Shown in pieces: positions 17,654 through 27,360 of a stretch of 64,000 nt of DNA. The translations under genes and the position numbers were made by a program. The DNA lies in assembly GCF_001636315.1 (NCBI RefSeq), contig NZ_KV440949.1:168703-232702 (forward strand), given 5' to 3'. The notes beneath the pieces are model-generated. The model had not been told where the DNA came from and did not search any database. It saw only the letters and a list, made by a program, of their open reading frames with translations. Origin of the DNA: Neobacillus mesonae. GTDB lineage: Bacteria > Bacillota > Bacilli > Bacillales > Cytobacillaceae. Positions within the stretch are counted from its first letter, which is position 1; the number at the start of each line of letters is the position of its first letter.

Positions 17654-18303
17654 AGTGCTGCCTCGTCTTTAATGAGTTTCCCCTTTGTTTTTCCTGTTAT
17701 AAAGCCGGCATTAGCCTCATCTGTATCGACATGCATTTCGAGCTTATATCTTGGAGAGACACGAATTAACACCTTCCCTAATGTGGCGGGACGGATTCCG
17801 CCGACCTCTACTTTGACATATTCCCCATTCTTTACGTCAAAACGGGCCGCATCATCGGGGTTCATATGAATATGAGCCTGAGCGATAATTAATCCTTCTT
17901 TTTTATAGAGGCTCCCATTAGGTCCAACTAATGTGATGGGAGCTGAACCTTTAATATCACCAGATTCTCGTAGCGGCGGCTTGCTTCCTAATTTAATAGA
18001 ATCTGTCTGGCTCACTTCAACCTGGGTCATATTACGCGCAGGACCAAGAATGCGCACTTTTTCAATGCTCCCTCTTGGTCCCACAATGGTAATCGTTTCA
18101 TTTGCAGCGAATTGACCAGGCTGTGATAAATCCGCCTTTTTCGTTAATTCGTACCCCTCACCAAAAAGGGCTTCAAGGTCGCTTTGACTTAAATGACAAT
18201 GCCGAGCAGAAACAGCGATAGGGATCGAATCATCATTCTTCGCAGCACCGTTTAAACGGGATACTACCTCTGCCACGATTGCTTCAATCGCTTGTTGATC
18301 CAT
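17650..18303 (-). CDS. pduL: PduL-type phosphotransacylase (EutD role), copy 1
   Basis: A 217-residue PduL phosphate acyltransferase that converts acetyl-CoA and phosphate to acetyl-phosphate inside the microcompartment and frees CoA for EutE. It contains two PduL domains with zinc-binding histidines in VSARHCHLS (near residue 33) and IAQAHIHM (near 142), and the C-terminal LEMHVDTDEANA. The first 20 residues (MDQQAIEAIVAEVVSRLNGA) are an encapsulation-type helix. The stop overlaps the next gene. Confidence 0.93.
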   Translation of the reverse strand: MDQQAIEAIVAEVVSRLNGAAKNDDSIPIAVSARHCHLSQSDLEALFGEGYELTKKADLSQPGQFAANETITIVGPRGSIEKVRILGPARNMTQVEVSQTDSIKLGSKPPLRESGDIKGSAPITLVGPNGSLYKKEGLIIAQAHIHMNPDDAARFDVKNGEYVKVEVGGIRPATLGKVLIRVSPRYKLEMHVDTDEANAGFITGKTKGKLIKDEAAL

Positions 18304-18405
18304 GTTTCATGCTCCTCACCTATATAAATTATTATAAAGATTTATATGTTTATGACTTAGAGAAATGTCCAGCTCCAGTGCCAAGGCGCATACGCTTTTC
18401 TACTA

Positions 18406-18699
18406 TTATTCTTGAATTTCTAATTTTGGTAAAATGCTTTCTAGTTCGTTGTGCGGGCGTGGGATTACATGGACAGATTTAAGTTCTCCAACACGCTGAG
18501 CTGCAGCTGCACCTGCATCGGTTGCTGCCTTTACAGCGCCAACATCACCGCGTACTAATACAGTAACAATCCCGCCGCCAACGTGTACCTTACCAATTAA
18601 ATGTACATTTGCTGCCTTTACCATTGCGTCAGCTGCCTCAACAGATGCTACTAAACCTTTTGTTTCAATCATTCCTAATGCTGTTAATTCTCTACTCAT
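18406..18699 (-). CDS. eutM: EutM-type BMC-H shell protein
   Basis: A 97-residue canonical hexamer-forming BMC protein ([25 protein letters not shown], then KSVHVIPRP near residue 74), the expected main facet component. It starts at ATG 18699 after AGGAGG. It lies between eutE and pduL, with a 102-bp gap after it that contains a CCAGCTCCAG-type fragment, possibly a remnant of a Bacillaceae intergenic repeat. Confidence 0.95.
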   Translation of the reverse strand: MSRELTALGMIETKGLVASVEAADAMVKAANVHLIGKVHVGGGIVTVLVRGDVGAVKAATDAGAAAAQRVGELKSVHVIPRPHNELESILPKLEIQE

Positions 18700-18719
18700 T
18701 TTAATTTCCTCCTAGAATG

Positions 18720-20246
18720 TTAGTTTGATATTTTTTGAATAACTTGATTAACCATTTCAGCAATTACTTTTGGGTCGACTTCAGCATTTGAACCTGCTTG
18801 TTTCAAAACCTGATTGACGATATTTTCTACATTGAGTGTTTCTTGTTCTGCCTTTTTGTTCGTCATTGAAGATACGGATGGCTTTGGAACGGAAACATCT
18901 TTGATACCATAGGCCATTCTCTTAATATTGATTAAATGACGCGCTGTCACGTTATCACCGGTAATGTTGCCGCCAAAGGAACCACATCCCAGTGTTAACG
19001 AAGGTGTCAACCCAGTGGTCGCCCCTACGGCACCGATGGACGAAAGGGTATTAACCATTAATCTCGACACCGGCATTTCAAGGGCAAATTCTTTTGCGAC
19101 TGCATCATCGTTGGTATGAAGGGATAAGCTATGTCCTCTTCCTCCAAGGTTTAACAGTTTTAAACAAACCTCTTTAGCTTCCTCATAGCTTTCTGCCGTA
19201 TAAAGCGGAAAGACGGGTGATAATTTTTCAATTGAAAACGGAATATCCTTGCCTACCCTTGTCTCTTCGGCAATTAAAACACGAGTGTCTTGAGGAACAG
19301 TGACTCCAGCCATTGCGGCGATTTTAACCGCTGATTGTCCAACAATCGCCGGATTTAAATGTCCAGGTGATAGGGTAATAACCTTTTCCAATAACGCTTT
19401 CTCATCTGCATTGAGGAAATAAGCGCCATTATTTTTAAACTCACGGATGACCATTTCCTTGATATTGCGGTCAACAACTAGCGCTTGCTCTGTTGCACAG
19501 ATCGTACCGTAATCAAACGACTTACTATCTACGATCATTGAGACGGATTTTGAAATATTAGCGCTCTTCTCAAGATAACAAGGAACATTCCCTGGGCCTA
19601 CACCATAAGCAGGTTTGCCCGAGCTATAGGCTGCCCTTACTAACGCACCGCCGCCTGTTGCTAAAATGACATTTACATCCCTATGTTTCATCAATTCATT
19701 AGTGGCTGCCATTGATGGCTTGGAAATCCAGCCGATCAATCCATCAGGCGCACCCGCTTTAACAGCTGCCTCCTGGCAGATTTTTAATGCTTCCACTGTA
19801 CACTTGACCGCACGGGGATGCGGACTGACAACAATCGCATTTCTAGTTTTTAAAGAAATCAATGTTTTAAAAATAGCTGTTGAAGTTGGGTTGGTAGTTG
19901 GAATGATACCGGCTACGACCCCGTATGGATAAGCAACCTCCGTTACTTTATTGACTCGGTCTTCACGAATGACGCCTACTGTCTTTTCATCCTTAATGGA
20001 TTCGTAGACTGCCATCGAACCAACTTCGTTTTTCATCTTTTTATGCTCCACGACACCCATTCCGGTTTCTTCTACTGCCATCTGAGCAAGCTCGAGCGAT
20101 TTGGAATAAGCAGCCTCGGCCACTCTCTTTACAATCTCATCTACCTGTTCCTGTGAAAAAGACAGGTATTTTAATTGTGCCTCTTTCGCACGCTTCACAG
20201 CATCACGCATTTCTTGTATCGACTGGAGATCGTGATCAAATTGCAC
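18720..20246 (-). CDS. eutE: CoA-acylating acetaldehyde dehydrogenase
   Basis: A 508-residue aldehyde dehydrogenase superfamily protein converting acetaldehyde, CoA and NAD+ to acetyl-CoA and NADH. The catalytic Cys250 lies in DYGTICATEQ. GIIPTTNPTSTAIFK (near 113) and ATGGGALVRAAYSSGKPAYGVG (near 196) are the cofactor regions. After the core, a roughly 60-residue C-terminal extension carries two amphipathic helices (LNVENIVNQVLKQA and VIAEMVNQVIQKIS) typical of encapsulation peptides. GTG start at 20246 with GGGAG upstream. Confidence 0.94.
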   Translation of the reverse strand: MQFDHDLQSIQEMRDAVKRAKEAQLKYLSFSQEQVDEIVKRVAEAAYSKSLELAQMAVEETGMGVVEHKKMKNEVGSMAVYESIKDEKTVGVIREDRVNKVTEVAYPYGVVAGIIPTTNPTSTAIFKTLISLKTRNAIVVSPHPRAVKCTVEALKICQEAAVKAGAPDGLIGWISKPSMAATNELMKHRDVNVILATGGGALVRAAYSSGKPAYGVGPGNVPCYLEKSANISKSVSMIVDSKSFDYGTICATEQALVVDRNIKEMVIREFKNNGAYFLNADEKALLEKVITLSPGHLNPAIVGQSAVKIAAMAGVTVPQDTRVLIAEETRVGKDIPFSIEKLSPVFPLYTAESYEEAKEVCLKLLNLGGRGHSLSLHTNDDAVAKEFALEMPVSRLMVNTLSSIGAVGATTGLTPSLTLGCGSFGGNITGDNVTARHLINIKRMAYGIKDVSVPKPSVSSMTNKKAEQETLNVENIVNQVLKQAGSNAEVDPKVIAEMVNQVIQKISN

Positions 20247-20266
20247 TATTACACACTCCCTTAAAG

Positions 20267-20920
20267 TTAATACTTGATTGGTTTTTCGGCGATATCGATA
20301 ATAGCATCGCGAAAGGCATCCGCAGCTGCCTGGCAGGCAGATTGCGAGCCGGTTAACAATCCGCCGCCGAAGTTTGTTTCGGATGGTGGTCCGAAAAACT
20401 TAACCAGCTTGACATCAGCTGCCTTTATCGCTGCATCTAAGCCATAAACCGCTTCTAATGGCGGCGCAATCAAATACGCCAGCGCCTCGCCTCTTCTAAT
20501 TCCCGCTTCCTTAGACAAATAGGAGCCGGTGCTTGAAACAACATGGGCGTAAAGGGCATGTGTTTTTTCAGGATTCAGCGCTTCAAAATAGGCTGAGGTT
20601 TCCGCTGTTTGCCGCACTGCATCAATTCCGCTTTGGACTTCATCAGGCGACGGGCCGGCAAGAATGCCAATCATCTCTCCTGACAATGGACCAGAGGCAT
20701 GCCCAGAGCCGGCATAAAATGAACGGGCATAGACAACGTCAACATCTGCTCTTTTGGTTGCCTCATCAAGTGCCGTATAGCCAATGTCATCAACAGTTGA
20801 TGTAAAAATAGCTAAGCTGCGGTGATGGTTTTCAAGTTTAAATTGCTTAGCCAAATCAGGGTCAACATTTGGAATAATTCGAACTGCTAAGATGTCAGCA
20901 TAAATACGTTCTAAAGCCAA
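20267..20920 (-). CDS. eutL: EutL-type BMC-T trimeric shell protein
   Basis: A 217-residue protein with two fused BMC domains, the EutL trimer with a gated pore for larger molecules. It starts LERIYADILAVRIIPNVDPDLAKQF, and the pore-loop region AYLIAPPLEAVYGLDAAIKAADV is visible near residue 150. The start is TTG at 20920 with a GGGGGG purine run upstream. It is the only BMC-T gene in the window; the phosphonate microcompartment locus has none. Confidence 0.93.
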   Translation of the reverse strand: MALERIYADILAVRIIPNVDPDLAKQFKLENHHRSLAIFTSTVDDIGYTALDEATKRADVDVVYARSFYAGSGHASGPLSGEMIGILAGPSPDEVQSGIDAVRQTAETSAYFEALNPEKTHALYAHVVSSTGSYLSKEAGIRRGEALAYLIAPPLEAVYGLDAAIKAADVKLVKFFGPPSETNFGGGLLTGSQSACQAAADAFRDAIIDIAEKPIKY

Positions 20921-20932
20921 ATTTCTTCCCCC

Positions 20933-21952
20933 CTAGCTTTCCTTTTGTACAAGCGATACTCCGCTAGCTTCATATTTTAATATTTTTTGTATAATCGTTC
21001 CGATATAGGCACCAGCCTCAACAGGAGGAATGCCGCCCTTATGGATATTCGAAATGACCATTCGATCTGCTTCAATTGTTCCCAGCCTTGGCATATAGCA
21101 TAAATAGGCACTCAAGCTTTCTGCACTGACAAGTCCTGGGCGCTCGCCAATCAACAGGACGACCACCTTTGGCTGCAGCAATTCACCAACATCATCCATA
21201 ACGGCTACCCGGCCCTTTTCGATATAGAATGGTGTACCGGTTTCAAGCCCTAGGCTTTTTAGTGATTGCTCGAGGGATAGGTAAACGTCCTCGACATTTT
21301 CTTCCACCGCACTTGAACTTAAACCATCCGAAACAATGATTTGAACGGTTGGAGCTTTCCGGCATTTTTCGCTGATTATTTGCTTCGCTTCATCGGAAAG
21401 CTTTCGTCCATAATCAGGACGGCGGATATATACTTCTTTGTCGCTTACCCTTGTGCTGACCTTAAAAAGATCCAGTCGATTTAATAGTTCTTCATTGACA
21501 TCACCATAAACTGCATCCACAGCTGCAGCATGGTCAAAGCGAAATTTTAACCATGTATCGGTTTTAGGCCTTAGTCCAGCTCGGCCAATTCCAATTCGGG
21601 CTGGCGTTTTACTCATTAGCTCTTGTAATTCCTCAGGATTAAAAGGCTCTTCAATTCCGGAGGATGGGTGTATCACGTCTTTGCTTTGTGATTCAACAAA
21701 GCCGCCTGACTCCTTTGTTTCAGAATAGCTGCCAAATGGGATTAGTCCATCAGTTTCTGTCACAGACTTGTTAGGTTCCATAACCGATTGATGACCAGTA
21801 CTTGGTAACGGCGAGCCTGAAGTATGGTCCCAAAATTTCACCTCAGCCCGAGGTGTTTCACTTGAAATTGCAGTATTACGCTCCGACCCATTTTGGGTCT
21901 GTAATTTTTCCACAATCAGTTTTGTGACTTTCTCTATTAGCTCAGGATTCAT
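20933..21952 (-). CDS. eutC: ethanolamine ammonia-lyase small subunit, copy 1
   Basis: A 339-residue adenosylcobalamin-dependent lyase small subunit. The catalytic part begins around RIGIGRAGLRPKT near residue 118 and ends with HKGGIPPVEAGAYIGTIIQKIL. The N-terminus starts with a short amphipathic helix (PELIEKVTKLIVEKLQ), a probable encapsulation signal. A long, Ser/Glu/Pro-rich linker of about 90 residues follows, and is much shorter in the other copy (29548-30420). Together with EutB it makes acetaldehyde and ammonia from ethanolamine. Confidence 0.94.
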   Translation of the reverse strand: MNPELIEKVTKLIVEKLQTQNGSERNTAISSETPRAEVKFWDHTSGSPLPSTGHQSVMEPNKSVTETDGLIPFGSYSETKESGGFVESQSKDVIHPSSGIEEPFNPEELQELMSKTPARIGIGRAGLRPKTDTWLKFRFDHAAAVDAVYGDVNEELLNRLDLFKVSTRVSDKEVYIRRPDYGRKLSDEAKQIISEKCRKAPTVQIIVSDGLSSSAVEENVEDVYLSLEQSLKSLGLETGTPFYIEKGRVAVMDDVGELLQPKVVVLLIGERPGLVSAESLSAYLCYMPRLGTIEADRMVISNIHKGGIPPVEAGAYIGTIIQKILKYEASGVSLVQKES

Positions 21953-21958
21953 GTTTAA

Positions 21959-23332
21959 TTAATTCCTCCCTTTAGAAAAAATGGTCGGATCTCCGGCAAT
22001 TTTACTTAACTTGCCGTTTTCAAGGATGCCCATTTTTTCCAGCCATTCAGCAAAGATTGGGGAAGGACGCTTGTTCATCGTTTGTCTTAACGTCGCCACA
22101 TCATGGTAGCTCATCGATTGATAATTCAACATACAATCATCGCCCATCGGTGTTGCGATAATGAAATTAACACCGGCAGCGGTTAAAAGTACCCCTAAAT
22201 CCTCAATGTCATTTTGATCTGCCTTAATATGGTTGGTATAGCAAATGTCTACCCCCATCGGAATGCCGTGCATTTTTCCCATGAAGTGGTCTTCTAATCC
22301 GGCACGAATGACCTGCTTATTATTATACAAATATTCAGGTCCGATAAAGCCAACAACCGTGTTGACGATATATGGATCGTAATAACGGGCAAAACCGTAA
22401 TTTCTCGATTCAAGCGTCATTTGGTCGATTCCATAATGAGCTTCAGCCGATAATTCAGAGCCTTGACCGGTTTCAAAGTATAAACACTGCGGGCCGGTTC
22501 CGGTTCCTAATGTTCTTGCCATATCATTGGCTTCCTCTAATAAAGAAGCTGTAATCCCAAATGATCGGTTTGCTGCTTCTGTTCCAGCAATACTTTGGAA
22601 AATCATATCGGCAGGTGCCCCCTGCTCAATTGCCTTCATTTGCGCAGTTACGTGTGCAAGCACACAGTTTTGTGTCGGAATTTCCCATTCTTGAATAAAA
22701 TCATGAGTGGCATGCAGCAATCGTTTCACACTTTCAACGGAATCATCGACTGGATTAATTCCAATAACAGCATCCCCCATCCCATATGACAGCCCTTCCT
22801 TTAGGGAAGCAATCATACCTTCCACATTGTCGGTTGGATGGTTGGGCTGCAGACGGGATGCAAGCGTCCCTTTATACCCAATCGTTATATTACATTTGGT
22901 TAAAATTTCAATTTTATTTGCAGCGTGTACGAGGTCAAGATTTGACATTAGTTTGGCCACGGCAGCAATCATTTCACTATTTAACCCGCGGCTTAATCGT
23001 TTTAAATCTTCACCGGTAGTCATGTCGCTTAAAATATACTCCCTCAGTTCAGCAACGGACCAGTTTTTAATTGATTGATAAACCGGTTCGTTCAGCTGGC
23101 TTTCAATAATTCGTGATACTTCATCCTTTTCTGCTGGAAGCATCGGATTTTCGCGAATTTCACCCAATGTCAAATAGCTAAGCACTTGTTTCGCTGCGAT
23201 CCGCTCCTGAACCGTCTCCGCAGCTAGGCCTGCCAAGCGATCACCGGATTTCTCTTCATTCGCTTTTGCAAATAAGTCCTTTAAGGATGAAAACTGATAA
23301 ACGGTTCCTAAATAGGTCGTTTGCAGTTTCAT
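21959..23332 (-). CDS. eutB: ethanolamine ammonia-lyase large subunit, copy 1
   Basis: A 457-residue TIM-barrel large subunit that binds ethanolamine and adenosylcobalamin. The stretches RLQPNHPTDNVEGMIASLKEG (near 160) and GAPADMIFQSIAGTEAANRSFG (near 238) are strongly family-specific. It sits seven bp before eutC and follows the reactivase gene eutA, the standard order. ATG at 23332 with GGGGGAG. Confidence 0.96.
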   Translation of the reverse strand: MKLQTTYLGTVYQFSSLKDLFAKANEEKSGDRLAGLAAETVQERIAAKQVLSYLTLGEIRENPMLPAEKDEVSRIIESQLNEPVYQSIKNWSVAELREYILSDMTTGEDLKRLSRGLNSEMIAAVAKLMSNLDLVHAANKIEILTKCNITIGYKGTLASRLQPNHPTDNVEGMIASLKEGLSYGMGDAVIGINPVDDSVESVKRLLHATHDFIQEWEIPTQNCVLAHVTAQMKAIEQGAPADMIFQSIAGTEAANRSFGITASLLEEANDMARTLGTGTGPQCLYFETGQGSELSAEAHYGIDQMTLESRNYGFARYYDPYIVNTVVGFIGPEYLYNNKQVIRAGLEDHFMGKMHGIPMGVDICYTNHIKADQNDIEDLGVLLTAAGVNFIIATPMGDDCMLNYQSMSYHDVATLRQTMNKRPSPIFAEWLEKMGILENGKLSKIAGDPTIFSKGRN

Positions 23333-23349
23333 AGAAAACTCCCCCTTTC

Positions 23350-24813
23350 TTAATGATGGAATGTTAATGTTTTGATTACGACAGGGACTACACCCGTTTG
23401 CAGCAGGTGTCCGATATCAATATAATCACCGTGTTCCACACGGATTTGATCAATACAAATAATACTTTGTTCTTGGTTCTGGACCTTTATCGTCTGACCG
23501 AGAACCTTGGCATGATCGCTTTCTAAAACAATGACCAAAGGCTGCGCGGGATTTGGTTTTACTTTGATTGCTTCCAAAATCATGTCTGCCAGTTCTTGTA
23601 CATCGCGAAAGCCTAAATAGGGAAGCTCCGTTATATATAGTGCAAAATTTTGGCCTTCACCCTGTGGGTCAAACATATCAAGCGCCTGCTTCACTGCCTC
23701 ACGCATCCTATTTAATCCCTTTTTAAATTCATGTCCAAAAGGGACTTGAAATACTGGCAGGTTGCGAAGCGGTAAATCCTTTTCCTCTACGTGAATTGTT
23801 GCACCGCTGATTTCAGTCGTCTGAGTACCTGCACCAAGTACAGTTGCCCGTACGGTTTCATCCGGGGTAATCCATTTCCATTCTGACAACTCTCTATTCT
23901 CACGAAGAGAAGCCGCCAGCATTTCTCCGATGTCATTGTATGTTACGGTACCGAATGTTCCCATTTCATATTTGTAAAGACATTCACTTATTCCGCCTGA
24001 AAACATGATTTCATCAATGTCCTCCCGCCAATTTGGATCATGCCCAAGGAGTAGCGGTTGGTCAGCTGCTGACAAATCACGCTTCAGCATTCTTGCAATT
24101 ACTGCCGCCATAAAGTCAGTGAGCCTTTTAATTTCATAGCGATTTCGAATGCCTCCTACTGTTATTTCACTATAAGGTGATCCCCATTGACGAAATAATT
24201 GTTTTATAGGAGGTGAAATACTTTTTATCTGGTTCCCGGTAAATTCTATTAATCTCCCACCAATATGTAATGTGCAGGTGCCACAAAGCTTTCCGGATTT
24301 ATAGACAGCAGCATTTGCCGTTCCCCCGCCGATATCGATATTGGCAATCACTTTCCCTGTTTTTTTAGAGTATTCATAAGCTCCTGAACCCTTTGCTGCA
24401 ATGATTCCCTCCAGGTCTGGTCCAGCTGTGGCAACCAAGAATTCTCCTGCATGGTCTGATAGATGATGGACCATCTCTTGGGCATTCTGCTTTGTAGCTG
24501 TTTCGCCTGTAATAATGACCGCTCCTGTTTGAATATCATTTGGACCAATTCCAGCGTTGGCATATTCTTTTTTTACAAGTTCGTCAACAGCTTCCATATC
24601 AATTGTGGCCTGTGACAATAAAGGTGTACGGTAGATTGGGCTGCGATGCAAAACCTCTTTATTAATAATTTCAATCCGCGGCATATGCATTCCACCAGCC
24701 ATATTCATTAGCGAAAACTTGCTAATCACCAGCTTGGTTGTACTCGTACCTATATCAATACCCGCACTCAAGATTTCCTCATGCTGCGGCTCATATTTTT
24801 TAATGGAGATCAC
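23350..24813 (-). CDS. eutA: ethanolamine ammonia-lyase reactivating factor
   Basis: A 487-residue actin/Hsp70-fold ATPase that exchanges inactivated cobalamin from EutBC. Phosphate-binding motifs AGIDIGTSTTKLVIS (near residue 17) and IANIDIGGGTANAA (near 151) are present. The start is uncertain. The first codon shown is GTG, but it lies inside a ten-base match to the anti-Shine-Dalgarno sequence (GAGGTGATCT), which is followed eight bases after GAGG by an in-frame ATT. The frame has no nearby ATG. A terminator/antiterminator leader lies directly upstream. Confidence 0.92.
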   Translation of the reverse strand: MISIKKYEPQHEEILSAGIDIGTSTTKLVISKFSLMNMAGGMHMPRIEIINKEVLHRSPIYRTPLLSQATIDMEAVDELVKKEYANAGIGPNDIQTGAVIITGETATKQNAQEMVHHLSDHAGEFLVATAGPDLEGIIAAKGSGAYEYSKKTGKVIANIDIGGGTANAAVYKSGKLCGTCTLHIGGRLIEFTGNQIKSISPPIKQLFRQWGSPYSEITVGGIRNRYEIKRLTDFMAAVIARMLKRDLSAADQPLLLGHDPNWREDIDEIMFSGGISECLYKYEMGTFGTVTYNDIGEMLAASLRENRELSEWKWITPDETVRATVLGAGTQTTEISGATIHVEEKDLPLRNLPVFQVPFGHEFKKGLNRMREAVKQALDMFDPQGEGQNFALYITELPYLGFRDVQELADMILEAIKVKPNPAQPLVIVLESDHAKVLGQTIKVQNQEQSIICIDQIRVEHGDYIDIGHLLQTGVVPVVIKTLTFHH

Positions 24814-24837
24814 CTCATTTCTGCACTTGCAATAAAA

Positions 24838-24897
24838 AAAGGCACCTTATATGAACTACCCCGGCTAGGATAGTTACATATAAGGCGCCTTTGCCTT
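24838..24897 (-). promoter_or_regulatory. EutV/ANTAR-type antiterminator-terminator leader of eutA
   Basis: On the minus strand a small hairpin AAGGC-[AAAGGC]-GCCTT has a six-base loop with A at position 1 and G at position 4. It overlaps the 5' arm of a strong terminator (arms 24877-24892 and 24838-24853, plus an inner 8-bp stem), which ends in seven T. The two structures are mutually exclusive. This matches the known ANTAR RNA design, with EutV as the expected ligand. A second upstream hexaloop with A1/G4 was not evident. Confidence 0.72.
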
Positions 24898-24954
24898 CAT
24901 AAATTCATTTTTATACTAGTAATATAGTCTATTTTTTCATTTTTGTAAAGGGTT

Positions 24955-25464
24955 TCAGACAAAAATGACTACCTCATCTGATACAGATTTCATTGCCTCT
25001 TTCATCTCAACAAGTGTATTACATTTGACTAAGTCCCGTATTTCCTGCAGTCCTTGTCCAGTTACGGAAGAAGAAATAACAATTGGTCCCTTTGGAATTG
25101 CTCTTTTTAACTGCTCAATCGCTTTAGGGATATCGGCAGTTTCAGCATCACATTTCGTAACCACTCCAATTGGCAGCTTATTAAAACCAGTGCTGAATCC
25201 TGGTGGGAAAATCGTTTTTGACTTTGTCGCATCCTGCAAAAATAAGATATGGGTCACTTCTAAAGCAGTGGCCATAATATTTTTATAGAAAAATGGATTT
25301 TCCGTATATTCTCCAGGTGTATCGACAATCCAATCAAAATAATTTAGCGTTTGAGTTTTAACCGCGTCTACCTTCCTCTCAAGAAGAGCATTTGTTAAGG
25401 TAGATTTTCCTGCACCAATGGATCCGATGAGCATCGCCCTATTTTTTTTTGCCACCACAAGCAC
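24955..25464 (-). CDS. eutP: EutP/PduV-type small GTPase
   Basis: A P-loop protein of about 169 residues. Walker A is GSIGAGKST (near residue 14), with DTPGEY (switch II) and TKCD (base recognition). EutP is reported to have phosphate-transfer or acetate-kinase-like activity, while PduV localises to microcompartments. The frame opens GTG CTT GTG GTG. By distance from GGAGG the third or fourth codon (GTG 25458 or 25455) is the more likely start. Confidence 0.88.
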   Translation of the reverse strand: MLVVAKKNRAMLIGSIGAGKSTLTNALLERKVDAVKTQTLNYFDWIVDTPGEYTENPFFYKNIMATALEVTHILFLQDATKSKTIFPPGFSTGFNKLPIGVVTKCDAETADIPKAIEQLKRAIPKGPIVISSSVTGQGLQEIRDLVKCNTLVEMKEAMKSVSDEVVIFV

Positions 25465-25470
25465 CTCCGT

Positions 25471-25812
25471 TTATGACTTCGTTAATTCTGCCGGAGTATA
25501 CCTTAATACTTCTGACAAAAAGCGGTTAATTTCTTCCATCGCCATCTGTACGGAGGAAACGCTGCCAACAATCACAAGACTGCCGGTAAAACGGTCTAAG
25601 AAACCAATTTGAACATCTGCCGCCTTTGTCGCCAAATCCCCGGCAATAATAACCGTTTCACTCGGAGTTAAGGTTAAAATACCCATGGCCCCGGCCTGTT
25701 GAATCCCTAATTTATCAAACATATCAGGATCAGGATTGGCAATTAAATGGCTTAACGTTACTTGTTTTCCAGGTACGAACTCCTGGATAAATCGTTTTTT
25801 CTCTTCACTCAA
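25471..25812 (-). CDS. eutS: EutS-type (circularly permuted) BMC-H shell protein
   Basis: A 113-residue protein with the EutS/PduU signature [19 protein letters not shown] at the start and [24 protein letters not shown] near residue 60. I placed the start at TTG 25812 because AAGGAGG lies nine bases upstream and the product then aligns with EutS lengths. An upstream in-frame TTG (25833) precedes the ribosome site. It follows eutH closely, and eutP comes next. Confidence 0.93.
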   Translation of the reverse strand: MSEEKKRFIQEFVPGKQVTLSHLIANPDPDMFDKLGIQQAGAMGILTLTPSETVIIAGDLATKAADVQIGFLDRFTGSLVIVGSVSSVQMAMEEINRFLSEVLRYTPAELTKS

Positions 25813-25845
25813 CGTAAGTATCCTCCTTGGCAACTGTATTTAAAA

Positions 25846-27102
25846 TCAAGCAATTAGGTCTTTTTCCTGTTTTGAAAGGTACTCATCCTTACCGATAATA
25901 CCTGCTTCACGGTCTTTCTTCTCTAACTCCAGTGCTTTAGGTACTGATAACCAGTAGGCAAGGCCAATTCCAATAACTCCTGCGGAAAATTTCCCAATCA
26001 TAATTGGCAGAATCAATGTCGGCTGAAAGTTTGCGGAAAACGATAAATGGTCCCCGAGTAGGAACGCGGAACAAACAGCAAATGCAATGTTTATAACCTT
26101 ATCTTTAGGTGGCATGGTTTTTACTAGCTTAAACATCGCAAGGATATTCGCAATGGTTGCTACAAGTCCAGCACTTCCTTCTTTACTTAAACCAATCTTA
26201 CGTCCAAGTGCCTCAAGCGGACCGCCGGCATACTTTTGCAGTAAGTAAACCATCGGAAAGGCACCAGCCAGCATAATTCCAATATAACCAGCCGTTTCAA
26301 GGGCACGGAACTGGTCTTCTTTGTCGGCCATAATTGGGTGGAAGCCCCAGCTGCCAAATACTGTTGAAAATAGTCCTGTGAAAATTTCAACTATTGAGAA
26401 GACTAACACAAGTTTAATTCCGGCATCCATAATTCGTCCAAACCACATGAAGGCTTTAATCATGAAATCAGGCAGGAAATATAAACCTAAAGCAATTGCC
26501 ACAACAAAAATAACCAGCGGTAGTAAATTTAATAGAATATGTCCATACCCTAAGGCAAATTGGTATTTTGCTTCGCCAGAGGTTGAAATAAAATCACGTA
26601 CTTTTGAATTTGACAGAAAGATAATCGTACTAGAAATTAGCGCTCCAATTGGAATGGTTAATACACCAGCCATTACCCCAAGTGCCATATATTTATGGTC
26701 GCGCTTATCAAGCATTGCTAGACCCATAGGAATTGAGAAGACAATCGTCGCACCTGCCATGAAGCCGACAATCATTGCCATAATCCAGCCCTCTTGAGTT
26801 TGCTTTAAAACTTCAGCCAATTGGTAACCGCCCATATCGGTAGCTAGTATCGAAGTGGCCGCAATTGCTGGGTCAGCACCAATAGCCGAGAAAAATGGAC
26901 CGCATACTTTGCCAATGAACCACGATAAATATGGAATAGACGCCATAATTCCTGCTGCCGGTACAAAAATATGTCCAACCGCGTGAAGACCCTCCATAAA
27001 CTGTGCACCTAATCCTTCATCACTGTTACGAATGGCTGCAAATGCACCCAATACGGCACACGTCATAATGATATAAATCACAACTTCTCCTATAATTTCC
27101 AT
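25846..27102 (-). CDS. eutH: ethanolamine permease
   Basis: A 418-residue, roughly 10-helix inner-membrane protein of the EutH family that imports ethanolamine. GLHAVGHIFVPAAGIMASIPYLS near residue 38 and ADPAIAATSILATDMGGYQLA near 76 are diagnostic. Here it heads the main eut structural operon, 258 bp downstream of eutV, with an attenuator in between. ATG at 27102 with AAGGAGG. Confidence 0.93.
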   Translation of the reverse strand: MEIIGEVVIYIIMTCAVLGAFAAIRNSDEGLGAQFMEGLHAVGHIFVPAAGIMASIPYLSWFIGKVCGPFFSAIGADPAIAATSILATDMGGYQLAEVLKQTQEGWIMAMIVGFMAGATIVFSIPMGLAMLDKRDHKYMALGVMAGVLTIPIGALISSTIIFLSNSKVRDFISTSGEAKYQFALGYGHILLNLLPLVIFVVAIALGLYFLPDFMIKAFMWFGRIMDAGIKLVLVFSIVEIFTGLFSTVFGSWGFHPIMADKEDQFRALETAGYIGIMLAGAFPMVYLLQKYAGGPLEALGRKIGLSKEGSAGLVATIANILAMFKLVKTMPPKDKVINIAFAVCSAFLLGDHLSFSANFQPTLILPIMIGKFSAGVIGIGLAYWLSVPKALELEKKDREAGIIGKDEYLSKQEKDLIA

Positions 27103-27288
27103 TTAAAAGTCCCTCCTTGCGCATATTCATTACTATCTATTAAAACGGAAAATGTAAGCGTCTTACTATAAATAAAACCTTCCATCTCAGGCATGGTCAC
27201 CAAATTATTAGAACCATGCTGCGTTCTCACCTGTCCCTTTTTTTGGAAAATATCTGGAATAAAAAAGATAATTGCCGCAAGAAGACAA

Positions 27289-27342
27289 AAAGGTGCCTTG
27301 CGGATTCCAAATAAAAGAAACCGCTAAAGCACCTTTGCTTGG
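27289..27342 (-). promoter_or_regulatory. EutV/ANTAR-type antiterminator-terminator leader of eutH
   Basis: The minus strand reads AAGC-[AAAGGT]-GCTT, a hexaloop hairpin with A1 and G4, overlapping the 5' arm of a terminator (AAAGGTGC at 27329-27336 paired with 27289-27296, inner GCGG/CCGC) that ends in TTTTTG. It lies just after the eutV stop. The 185 bp between it and eutH also contains an inverted repeat (27191-27197 with 27213-27219) of unknown role. Confidence 0.7.
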
Positions 27343-27360
27343 TTTATTCACTTGTAAGGA

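Noticed and set aside
27105..27288. Cobalamin riboswitch upstream of eutH
   Set aside because: No B12-box-like GCCACTG element or extended fold was seen; only a short inverted repeat.
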